Shown here piece after piece: positions 1-6,776 of a DNA stretch of 12,971 nucleotides. A program made the position numbers and the translations under genes. Positions within the stretch are counted from its first letter, which is position 1. Each line of letters opens with the position of its first letter. The DNA comes from Candidatus Sabulitectum sp. Its GTDB lineage: Bacteria; Fermentibacterota; Fermentibacteria; Fermentibacterales; JCC-6. A model generated the notes under the pieces. It was not told the DNA's origin, searched no databases, and saw nothing but the letters and a program-made list of their open reading frames with translations. Location: NCBI GenBank assembly GCA_023136985.1, contig JAGLQD010000165.1, positions 1 to 12,971 on the forward strand, written 5' to 3'.

Positions 1-2
1 AG

Positions 3-407
3 GTCTGCCAGGAGATTCTTCAGAAAATTGCGGGAGATAATGGCAATTCAACTTTTCAGAACTGGATTCTACACTTCAGGGGAATACTGCTCTTTTACGC
101 TGCAGGCGATCAGGAAACAATCAACCGGGCTGTGACCCTTATAGAACACTCAATTGCAAACGCACGAGAAACCACTCATGAAGACTTGATCTTCATGTAC
201 GGTAATCTTTACAAAGTGCTGAAAACAGGCGACAATAACGAAAAGATCATCACAATTCTGGGGGAAGCTCTGGGTTTGCTGGAATTGATCCTTGAGAACA
301 TAACATCAGATTCTATACGAAACAGCATTCTTTCCCGTTCAGACATGGAAGCGTTTCTTGATATCTGCCGGGAGAGGGGAATTGCTTCTCCGGTTCTAAA
401 CAGTTAA
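3..407 (+). CDS. C-terminal part of an alpha-helical (TPR-like) protein, 5' truncated by the window edge
   Basis: The frame is open from the first complete codon at position 3 to TAA at 405-407 (134 codons), with no good start or Shine-Dalgarno site inside it. The ATG-like codons within are therefore internal and the true start lies left of the window. The residues form amphipathic helices (for example FMYGNLYKVLKTGDNNEKI and LGEALGLLELILENI) with a spacing like that of degenerate TPR helices. No catalytic motif is visible. The arrangement resembles the C-terminal helical tail of large TPR-containing signalling proteins, such as kinase or AAA-ATPase fusions, but that is inference from helix pattern only. 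The channel gene starts 48 bases downstream on the same strand with its own ribosome binding site, so cotranscription is possible. Confidence 0.7.
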   Translation, partial: VCQEILQKIAGDNGNSTFQNWILHFRGILLFYAAGDQETINRAVTLIEHSIANARETTHEDLIFMYGNLYKVLKTGDNNEKIITILGEALGLLELILENITSDSIRNSILSRSDMEAFLDICRERGIASPVLNS

Positions 408-444
408 TTTCCACCTTTCAGCAGAAACATTTCAATTACCATAC

Positions 445-449
445 GGGAG
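445..449 (+). promoter_or_regulatory. Ribosome binding site of the ion channel gene
   Basis: GGGAG lies six bases before the ATG at 456, which is ideal spacing. It fixes the channel start at the beginning of the conserved N-terminal segment (SRKDRFKYAFDTMMSRG). Confidence 0.6.
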
Positions 450-455
450 TGATCT

Positions 456-2342
456 ATGAGTAAAGAATTCAGCAGGAAAGACAGATTCAAGTACGCGTTC
501 GATACAATGATGTCCCGGGGACCAGCTGGACTTATCATATGGCTTGGTGTTTTGTCTGCGATACTGATACTGGTATTCTCCCTGATCATAATGATAACAG
601 GTACCGCGCCGGAAAATGAAGGTTTTCCCACACTTCTCTGGATGAGTCTTATGCGGACCATGGACCCTGGAACTGTTGGTGGTGACCAGGGCGGACCGGG
701 ATTCCTCATGAGTATGCTACTGGTAACTTTCAGCGGTATTTTTATATTCAGCGCGCTTATCGGTATTCTGACCACCGGGCTGGATGCAAAGCTTGATTCT
801 TTGAGAAAGGGCCGATCCAGAGTGGTAGAAACCGGACACACAGTAATTCTCGGCTGGTCGGAACAGGTCTTTACCATAGCATCCGAGCTTTCTATAGCGA
901 ATGAGAATCAGAAGAATCCCTGTTTAACAATTATGGCAGGCAGAGATAAAGTTCAGATGGAAGAGGAGATCAGAGAGAAAGTTCCGTCCATGAGAAACAC
1001 CAGGGTCGTCTGCAGGACCGGTAACCCTGCTGAACCTGGAGATCTGGAAAGAATGAGTCTGCACACATCAAAATCTATCATCATCCTCTCCCCTGACAAT
1101 GAGAATCCGGATCCTGAAGTGATCAAAATAATGCTTGCAATTACAAGCAGATCCGCTGAAAGAAACAAGCCTGTTCATATGGTTGCTCTTATCAACAGCC
1201 CTGACAACCTTCAGGCTGCAGAAATTGTTGGAGGAGATCAGGCAGAAGTCATTCTTGCTGGCGATCTCATAGCAAGAATGGCTGCCCAGACATGCCTTCA
1301 ATCAGGTCTTTCCATTGTTTATCAGGAACTTCTTGACTATGACGGAGATGAAATATACTTCCAGCATGAGCCTCTTCTTACTGGAAAAACCTTCTCAGAA
1401 ACTCTCTCTCTCTATGAACACAGCAGCGTAATCGGACTAAAAACCCAGGACGAGGGTATCCTCCTGAATCCATCAATGAACAGAACCCTTTCCCCGGGGG
1501 ATTCCATCATTGCAATTTCAGAAGATGACGATACCATTGTTCTGTCCGATAACAATAATATCGAGATACAGAACGAATCTGTTTTTCATACTGCCAGCGA
1601 AGACAACACCCCCCGTAAAATAATCATGCTGGGATGGAACTGGAGAGCCTCGATAATAGTAAGTGAGCTCTCAAACTACCTTCATCCCGGTTCAAGCCTT
1701 ATGCTTGTGGCGGATGAAGCACTCTGCCATCCGGAGGTACCTGAAGATCTAAAAAATCTTTCTGTGAGGTACAAGGCTGGCAATACAGCAGATCGCAGTA
1801 TTCTTGAAAGTCTTTCCATTCAGCAATATGACCACATCATTCTTCTAAGTTATTCAGATGATCTGGATGTTCAAACCGCAGACTCTTCCACTCTGATAAC
1901 CCTTCTTCACATAAGAGACATAGCAGACAAACTCGGCAGACATTTTTCTCTGGTAAGTGAGATGAGAGATGTAAGGAACAGGAATCTTGCAGAGATCACA
2001 GGTGCTGACGACTATATCGTAAGCGACCAGCTCTTAAGTCTGCTGCTCACACAGATATCAGAGAACAAAGACCTCAGTGCAATATTCAAAGATCTTTTCG
2101 ACCCGGAGGGTTCCGAGATCTACCTTAAACCTGTAGAGAGATACATCACCACTGCAGAACCGGTTAACTTCTATACAGTGGTGAAGAGCGCCGCTGAGCT
2201 TAACGAAGTTGCCATCGGATACAGGATCAACAGTCAGCGAAGCAACCCCGAATATCAATACGGCGTAGTTGTTAACCCGGGAAAAAGTAATCTTATTCAA
2301 TTCTGCAGCGAAGATTCCATCATCGTACTTGCAGAAGATTAA
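456..2342 (+). CDS. CASTOR/POLLUX-type ion channel with two RCK-like NAD(P)-binding domains
   Basis: This 628-residue membrane protein resembles bacterial relatives of the plant CASTOR/POLLUX (SYM8) channels, which pass Ca2+ or K+ and are gated by cytosolic RCK domains. The family signature KYAFDTMMSRG lies at residues 12-22. A hydrophobic helix follows at about 24-48, then a pore-loop region around 58-79 with RTMDPGTVGGD at 67-77 in the selectivity-filter position, then a second helix at 83-109. The first Rossmann-like RCK domain begins at GHTVILGW (127-134). A second copy begins at RKIIMLGWNW (387-396), so one chain carries two RCK units as expected for the family. Length and domain order are normal. 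The next gene starts 12 bases after the stop, suggesting a shared transcript. Family assignment is fairly secure; ion preference cannot be read from the sequence. Confidence 0.85.
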   Translation: MSKEFSRKDRFKYAFDTMMSRGPAGLIIWLGVLSAILILVFSLIIMITGTAPENEGFPTLLWMSLMRTMDPGTVGGDQGGPGFLMSMLLVTFSGIFIFSALIGILTTGLDAKLDSLRKGRSRVVETGHTVILGWSEQVFTIASELSIANENQKNPCLTIMAGRDKVQMEEEIREKVPSMRNTRVVCRTGNPAEPGDLERMSLHTSKSIIILSPDNENPDPEVIKIMLAITSRSAERNKPVHMVALINSPDNLQAAEIVGGDQAEVILAGDLIARMAAQTCLQSGLSIVYQELLDYDGDEIYFQHEPLLTGKTFSETLSLYEHSSVIGLKTQDEGILLNPSMNRTLSPGDSIIAISEDDDTIVLSDNNNIEIQNESVFHTASEDNTPRKIIMLGWNWRASIIVSELSNYLHPGSSLMLVADEALCHPEVPEDLKNLSVRYKAGNTADRSILESLSIQQYDHIILLSYSDDLDVQTADSSTLITLLHIRDIADKLGRHFSLVSEMRDVRNRNLAEITGADDYIVSDQLLSLLLTQISENKDLSAIFKDLFDPEGSEIYLKPVERYITTAEPVNFYTVVKSAAELNEVAIGYRINSQRSNPEYQYGVVVNPGKSNLIQFCSEDSIIVLAED

Positions 2343-2354
2343 GGAGTAACAGCA

Positions 2355-2903
2355 ATGTGGCTGGCAATACTGATGCTTACAGCAGGAGTACCCCATACAG
2401 TGTCTGATGCAGTTACCACATTCAACCAGGGGCATCTGTTTTTTCGGGAGATCGGTATGGAATCAGAGGAACCTGACGCCCCCAGGGATCGTACCACTGG
2501 AATCGAGATCTTTACAGATGGATGTGAGCCCCTGGGAACAGATATGGATATAGTTATCTGGAACTTCACTATGCAGAAGCTGTGGGAAAGAGTGAACAGA
2601 GCAGAGACCAGTTTCACCGTAACTGCCGGCAACGAATTTCTATACTACGAGAACTTCCTTCTATTCTTTGCTGATCAGGATGAGAGAAGAAGTATTGTCG
2701 TTCACCCGGAGGAACTATGGTACATACTGCATCATGCAGAAACCTGCTCGATTCCCGCTCTGGGACAGATAGTGGTGGAAGCGTATTATCCCGGAATGGC
2801 TGCTCCTGCCACAGTGTTCATAACTGCAGGCGATCCAGCCATGCGCACAATTCAAACACTGCTGAGAAGAGGCCGGGATTCCGCGATCTCTACTGACAGA
2901 TAG
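2355..2903 (+). CDS. Protein of unknown function coupled to the ion channel gene
   Basis: I do not recognise this 182-residue protein. Its Shine-Dalgarno AAGGAG (2341-2346) overlaps the TAA of the channel gene, and the ATG follows eight bases later, so translation of the two genes is probably linked. The first 12 residues (MWLAILMLTAGV) are hydrophobic but lack positive charge, so a signal peptide is doubtful. The rest looks like a globular alpha/beta protein with alternating strands (TGIEIFTDG, MDIVIWNF, AETSFTVTAG) and a helix with HPEELWYILHHAE near residue 120. No nucleotide-binding motif or clear catalytic cluster is visible. Position directly behind the channel suggests an accessory role, which is inference from context only. 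Confidence 0.75.
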   Translation: MWLAILMLTAGVPHTVSDAVTTFNQGHLFFREIGMESEEPDAPRDRTTGIEIFTDGCEPLGTDMDIVIWNFTMQKLWERVNRAETSFTVTAGNEFLYYENFLLFFADQDERRSIVVHPEELWYILHHAETCSIPALGQIVVEAYYPGMAAPATVFITAGDPAMRTIQTLLRRGRDSAISTDR

Positions 2904-2948
2904 AAATCCAACCTGTGCTGATCACAGATACTTTATCGCAATGCTTCT

Positions 2949-3536
2949 TTAGAAGAGACTACTCTTGATCCCCGCCCATGTATTCACTTCCATGCTCATT
3001 GAAGAACCGTATGCTGTCACTTCCATATGATACAGCTCCCAATCGATACTGCCGGATCCAGTACTGGCGTCAGCCGCAGCTTCCGCGTGGAAATGGAATC
3101 CCAGATAAGTCCCATTCGGTGGATCAATTATTGTGTAAACAATAGGGTCGTCATCTGAAAAAGAATCATACCAGTAAGCAACTTGTTCATAGATCAGGGT
3201 TGAACCTGCAGTAGGTGTTTCAACGTAAAACCTCGCATAAGCATATCCTTCTCCGGCAGATCCGTGAACACTGTGATCAACCACAATACTAACCGAGTCT
3301 GCTCCGTCAGGTACAAAATAGCGAACCGGTGCAAGGGGCCAGAAAGACATCATGTCGAATTCTTTCCACTCTCCGGGATTTGCATAAAAATATGCTTTTG
3401 CTCCGAATTCGTCAAATGTCCAGCGATCATTATACCAACCCTCGGGCTTTTCGTTAAAATCCGTGCTGAATACAGTACAATCAGCGAATGATACTGCAAC
3501 TGTCAGCAGTAGAACAGACAGAACCATGTACCTCAT
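2949..3536 (-). CDS. Secreted protein with a predicted beta-sandwich fold, unknown function
   Basis: This 195-residue protein starts with a clear Sec signal peptide: MRYMVLSVLLLTVAVSFA, with probable cleavage after residue 18 (SFA before DC). The mature part is rich in aromatic and beta-forming residues (WYNDRWTF, AYFYANPGEW, SVSIVVDHSV, YAYARFYVET, YLGFHFHAEA), which fits a jelly-roll or concanavalin-like module similar to carbohydrate-binding domains. No catalytic motif is seen and no lipobox is present. The start is supported by AAGGGAG about five bases before the ATG. It is the last of three minus-strand genes, 75 bases downstream of the membrane protein gene. Function is unknown; binding a surface polymer is only a guess from composition. 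Confidence 0.8.
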   Translation of the reverse strand: MRYMVLSVLLLTVAVSFADCTVFSTDFNEKPEGWYNDRWTFDEFGAKAYFYANPGEWKEFDMMSFWPLAPVRYFVPDGADSVSIVVDHSVHGSAGEGYAYARFYVETPTAGSTLIYEQVAYWYDSFSDDDPIVYTIIDPPNGTYLGFHFHAEAAADASTGSGSIDWELYHMEVTAYGSSMSMEVNTWAGIKSSLF

Positions 3537-3611
3537 AATGTCTCCCTTGTAATTACGACATTAGTTAAAATCTACCTGCAAATATCTAACTCTCAAACCT
3601 GAGAACTGCTA

Positions 3612-4100
3612 CTATGAAAGAAGGGCTTTCTCTTTCAACTCATGCTCGAATCGTTTCCCGGATCTCTCTTCAAAATGAAGCTTAACCGGTTTCTTCATGC
3701 CTTCAACCAGTAGAAGAAAGCTGACTGAAGAATTCCCTTCACTCTCCTGCCTTCTACCTGTAACAGAAGCTTGTGTAACCGTACTCCATGAAATTGTCTT
3801 TCTTCTGAAAATAGCCCATGAAAAACTGTCACCATCAGAGGTTGCACGAAAACCGTTGTTTTTGTGACAGAGAATAAGAGGTATATAGAAAGGAAGTCCG
3901 GCCAGCTGCATACCTATAAATATTCCAAGCCCCAACCCCAAAGGCAGGTCCGCAGACAAAAGTATCCACAGCGGTATGCCCAGCAGCATTGCTGACGCAA
4001 GCCACAACACTGCAAGAACAACATTTCTGTCAATCATGGAATTTCCACGGCTTACCAATACCGGTAACAGCAATCTGTACTCCTGGGCTGTATCAGCCAT
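3612..4100 (-). CDS. Two-helix membrane protein with a possible bacterial PH-like domain
   Basis: This 162-residue protein has two hydrophobic helices at about residues 27-48 and 54-77, separated by a short turn (SADLPLG). They are followed by a soluble C-terminal half of alternating strands (SFSWAIFRRKTISWSTV, ASVTGR, VSFLLLVEGM, PVKLHFE) and a final basic helix (RSGKRFEHELKEKAL). Two helices plus a beta-rich tail with an ISWSTVT-type segment resemble bacterial PH-domain (bPH/YdbT-like) membrane proteins; this is a fold-level impression and not a firm family call. The ATG at 4100 has GGAG five bases upstream. A second Met at residue 22 is a less likely start. The gene follows the NlpC/P60 gene by 72 bases on the same strand. 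Confidence 0.7.
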   Translation of the reverse strand: MADTAQEYRLLLPVLVSRGNSMIDRNVVLAVLWLASAMLLGIPLWILLSADLPLGLGLGIFIGMQLAGLPFYIPLILCHKNNGFRATSDGDSFSWAIFRRKTISWSTVTQASVTGRRQESEGNSSVSFLLLVEGMKKPVKLHFEERSGKRFEHELKEKALLS

Positions 4101-4172
4101 CTTGCTCCACTTCGTATGAGTAATACTGACCTATCAGGTACAGACAATAACGATTTCCATAGTCAAGTGTTA

Positions 4173-4625
4173 TCAGGGAAGAATACGTCTTGCAGAATAG
4201 TATCTTCTTGCATAATTGGACTGGGTTATTTCCGTTATAACCACACCTCTGTCCTGCCAGGAAGAGCAATGAATAAATTCACCATCGCCGATGTAGATCC
4301 CAGTGTGTGTGGGATTGTGAAAGATCAGCAGATCACCAGGCAGAAGGCTGTCACGACTGACGAAAACACCAAGCTCGCCCACGGCAGTCACCGTTCGCGG
4401 CAGGCTTATGCCGTTGTCGTTAAAAACCCTGTACGCAAGCCCGCTGCAGTCAAAGCCGTTCTCATCGATTCCACCATAAACATAGGGAACCCCAAGGTAG
4501 GAAATGGCCTGGGCAATAATAGCGTCAGCTACACTGATAGAGTCTGGAGGGATCTCAAGAGAGTCAGCTTCCTGACCGAAGACAGCAGTAGAAAGTGCAA
4601 GAATTATGCAAGAAATCAATTTCAT
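4173..4625 (-). CDS. Secreted NlpC/P60 family cysteine peptidase (peptidoglycan endopeptidase)
   Basis: This 150-residue enzyme should cleave peptide stems of cell-wall peptidoglycan outside the cytoplasmic membrane. The signal peptide is MKLISCIILALSTAVFG (1-17). The NlpC/P60 core then follows: AISYLGVPYVYGG (40-52), the catalytic Cys60 in GFDCSGL, LLPGDLLIF (94-102), His107 in THTGIYIGDG, and His119 in EFIHCSS. These give the usual Cys-His-His set. There is no SH3 or LysM targeting domain, so it is a minimal form. The frame could be extended eight codons to a TTG at 4649, but GGAAGG sits six bases before the ATG at 4625 and the signal peptide begins there, so I use that start. It is the first of three minus-strand genes. 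Confidence 0.9.
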   Translation of the reverse strand: MKLISCIILALSTAVFGQEADSLEIPPDSISVADAIIAQAISYLGVPYVYGGIDENGFDCSGLAYRVFNDNGISLPRTVTAVGELGVFVSRDSLLPGDLLIFHNPTHTGIYIGDGEFIHCSSWQDRGVVITEITQSNYARRYYSARRILP

Positions 4626-4649
4626 ATTAAACCTTCCGTTGTGTTTCAA

Positions 4650-5048
4650 TCTACCAGTACACGAGTATCAGCAAAAAGTTCGCAGAATTCCATTCAGAGC
4701 CCATGATTGTATTGCAAACTGGTCTTGAGAAAGGCTTCAGACCAACTCATTTCAAGTGAGATCATCAGAAAGAAACAATATCCTGGCAAACAAAGTGTGT
4801 CGTATCAGGCTTCACAATACAGAAAGGTCGGAGGAAATCTACACCCGGTTATGAGCAATGAAACATAACTGAGTGTGCACCATAAGGTTGGGGTATTTCA
4901 CCTTCTTAAGTTTATGAACACACCATTGACCCACTTTATTCCCATGTATTATCATAATGTATGTGTTCAAATTTCTTTTGTCGCCTTGGCTCCAGGGGGC
5001 GAAAGTGTTGTTGCGATGTTTGTTCATTTCTCGAGAGGTAGGGTAGTT
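4650..5048. other. Long divergent intergenic region between the NlpC/P60 gene and the histidine kinase operon
   Basis: About 420 bases separate two divergent genes. I see no convincing coding sequence: the kinase frame stays open back to 4875 but encodes unrelated, low-quality residues. A small imperfect hairpin lies at 4720-4744 (TGGTCT paired with AGACCA). The notable element is a promoter candidate framed by an inverted repeat at 4915-4969, listed separately. The rest shows nothing recognisable. Confidence 0.5.
4915..4969 (+). promoter_or_regulatory. Candidate promoter/operator of the kinase-TPP operon, framed by an inverted repeat
   Basis: TGAACACA (4915-4922) and TGTGTTCA (4962-4969) are perfect inverted arms of eight bases. 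Between them lie TTGACC (4926-4931) and TATTAT (4947-4952), which look like -35 and -10 boxes, though the spacer of 15 bases is short. Arms on both sides of a promoter would suit a dimeric regulator that bridges or blocks it. The kinase ATG is 80 bases beyond the right arm. The repeat is directly seen; the promoter and operator roles are inferred. Confidence 0.35.
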
Positions 5049-6776
5049 ATGACCGACCCGCGAAAGAACTCCATTGAAGCCACCGTAACGAATCCAAAAC
5101 GCAAAGATGATCTATATCACTCAGTCCATGCAGACCTCAACATGCGTATCATACAGTCTCTTGTCTGGTTCGTGAAAGATAATTACGGTGCTGAAAAATT
5201 GAATTCAATAAGCTTTAAGGCAGGTATCTCTCCGGAAAAGCTTGGTGCTTGCAATGGATGGATCAGTCTGGAGCAGACGGAAAGCATAATGAAGCAAGTG
5301 AACTCACTTGTCGGAAACGATCAGGCATTCATGAAAGCCTGCGTTCACAGAATGAAGGAAAGCTACGGACCTCTCAGGTTTTTGCTCTGGGCTACTTCAC
5401 CACTGCAAATGCTTGAAATGGGCCAAAACCATTTCTCAGCTATTTCCACATTCAGTAGCGGTAATTTCGATAGAATAACCAACAACAAGTACAGACTGAG
5501 ATACTACTCAACGCAAAAGGAAAGCCGTCTTATGTGCTTGTCACGGCAAGCGCAATCCAAGGCCCTGCCATCACTGTGGGATCTTCCAAAAGCTAATCTA
5601 AAGGAAGTATCATGCATCTGCAGGGGTGATTCCTGCTGCGAGTATGAGCTTTCTGTATACGAAAAAAGCCGTTTCCTGCCCATACTTGGTGGCGGGTTGC
5701 TGGGATTGGCTGTATCAGGTATTACCATGCTCCTGAGAATAGATTCTCTTCTTCTGTCCACCTATCTCTGGGGAGTTATACCCATTGCCGGAGCATTAGC
5801 AGGATACATATTTGAACTTCGAAGGACTAACAGCCACAACCTGCAGGTGGCAGATGACATAAACAGAGGTCTCTCGCAGATAGTTGTTGAGAATCAGGAA
5901 GTTCAACACGAGATAATGAACCTTCATGAACGACAGAGAAACTGGAACCGTCGTCTGGAAAACCAGGTTGCTGAGCGAACCTGTACAAGCGAGCAGTTGA
6001 CAAAACGGCTGCAATTAATTCTTAGCGAACAGACATCAACGCTACAGGGGGTTTCTCACGACATGAAAAATCCACTTACAATAATACTACAGACGAGTGA
6101 GATCATACTTGACCATTTGAGTCCTGAAAACCGCTGGATGGCAGAGGAACAGAAAATGGCAGTTTCGCGAATACGGATGCTGCTTGATGACATGCTTCAG
6201 ATCGAAACAGACAATCTGAAAGAAATGAGATTTCTCCCTGAACCGGTTGAAACAAAGCCACTTGAAGACTCCCTTCGCCGAAGGCTTCGAGCTCTGACAG
6301 GAGACCTCGGTTTGCGCTTAAGCGTGCTGGCAACAAGAGAAACACCCGAATGCATACAGGTCGACAGAGTATTGCTGGACAGGGTTATAGACAACCTGAT
6401 CACTAATGCAGTAAAGTACACAGAACAGGGCAGTATTGTTCTTGAACTTGATGGTAAACCTGGATTCCTAACTATTAAGATATCTGATACAGGGCGTGGG
6501 ATCGCGGATGAGGATATCGAGAGGATATTTCATGCTGGGGGATCCGATCCGGACAAGCGAGAAGAATACAGTCATGGCCTTGGCCTTTCTGTTGTTGTAC
6601 GACTTCTTGACCGGATGGGAGGCAAGCTTGAAGTCATGTCATTTCCAGGGCGGGGGTCAACATTCTGGGTGCATTTTCCGATTGAACCCCTGGAAATGAA
6701 TAGTGTTTCCAGAGCATCCGAAATTGAATTCTCAGATCCTGTCAACAGGGTTGTAACCATTCGACGGGTGGTCTGA
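5049..6776 (+). CDS. Membrane-bound sensor histidine kinase with an N-terminal V4R/H-NOX-like sensor domain
   Basis: This 575-residue kinase should autophosphorylate on His337 in response to a signal and pass the phosphate to an unseen response regulator. Residues 1-205 form a soluble domain that ends in a cysteine cluster (VSCICRGDSCCEYEL), resembling the end of V4R or H-NOX-type small-molecule sensor domains. Two membrane helices follow at about 209-231 and 235-257, then a coiled coil to about 330. The phosphoacceptor box SHDMKNPL has His337. The ATP-binding domain shows the N box DNLITNAVKY (448-457), the G1 box SDTGRG (479-484) and the G2 box SHGLGL (508-513). I choose ATG 5049 because AGAGGTAGGG precedes it and conserved-looking sequence begins there; an ATG-like start at 4875 in the same frame adds unlikely sequence. 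Its TGA overlaps the next ATG by one base. Confidence 0.85.
   Translation: MTDPRKNSIEATVTNPKRKDDLYHSVHADLNMRIIQSLVWFVKDNYGAEKLNSISFKAGISPEKLGACNGWISLEQTESIMKQVNSLVGNDQAFMKACVHRMKESYGPLRFLLWATSPLQMLEMGQNHFSAISTFSSGNFDRITNNKYRLRYYSTQKESRLMCLSRQAQSKALPSLWDLPKANLKEVSCICRGDSCCEYELSVYEKSRFLPILGGGLLGLAVSGITMLLRIDSLLLSTYLWGVIPIAGALAGYIFELRRTNSHNLQVADDINRGLSQIVVENQEVQHEIMNLHERQRNWNRRLENQVAERTCTSEQLTKRLQLILSEQTSTLQGVSHDMKNPLTIILQTSEIILDHLSPENRWMAEEQKMAVSRIRMLLDDMLQIETDNLKEMRFLPEPVETKPLEDSLRRRLRALTGDLGLRLSVLATRETPECIQVDRVLLDRVIDNLITNAVKYTEQGSIVLELDGKPGFLTIKISDTGRGIADEDIERIFHAGGSDPDKREEYSHGLGLSVVVRLLDRMGGKLEVMSFPGRGSTFWVHFPIEPLEMNSVSRASEIEFSDPVNRVVTIRRVV

Noticed and set aside
2913..2927. Small hairpin CTGTG/CACAG between convergent genes
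   Set aside because: Only five base pairs and no T-run on either strand; too weak to call a terminator.
4116..4706. Plus-strand open frame of 196 codons
   Set aside because: It lies antisense over the NlpC/P60 gene, which has intact catalytic residues and a signal peptide; the plus frame has no recognisable motif.
4875..5048. Upstream extension of the histidine kinase to a start at 4875
   Set aside because: The added 58 residues look non-coding, no ribosome site precedes 4875, and the extension would overlap the promoter-like inverted repeat. ATG 5049 has a purine-rich ribosome site.
4650..5048. Riboswitch or small RNA in the long leader
   Set aside because: Only short, imperfect hairpins are visible and none matches a known riboswitch core by eye.
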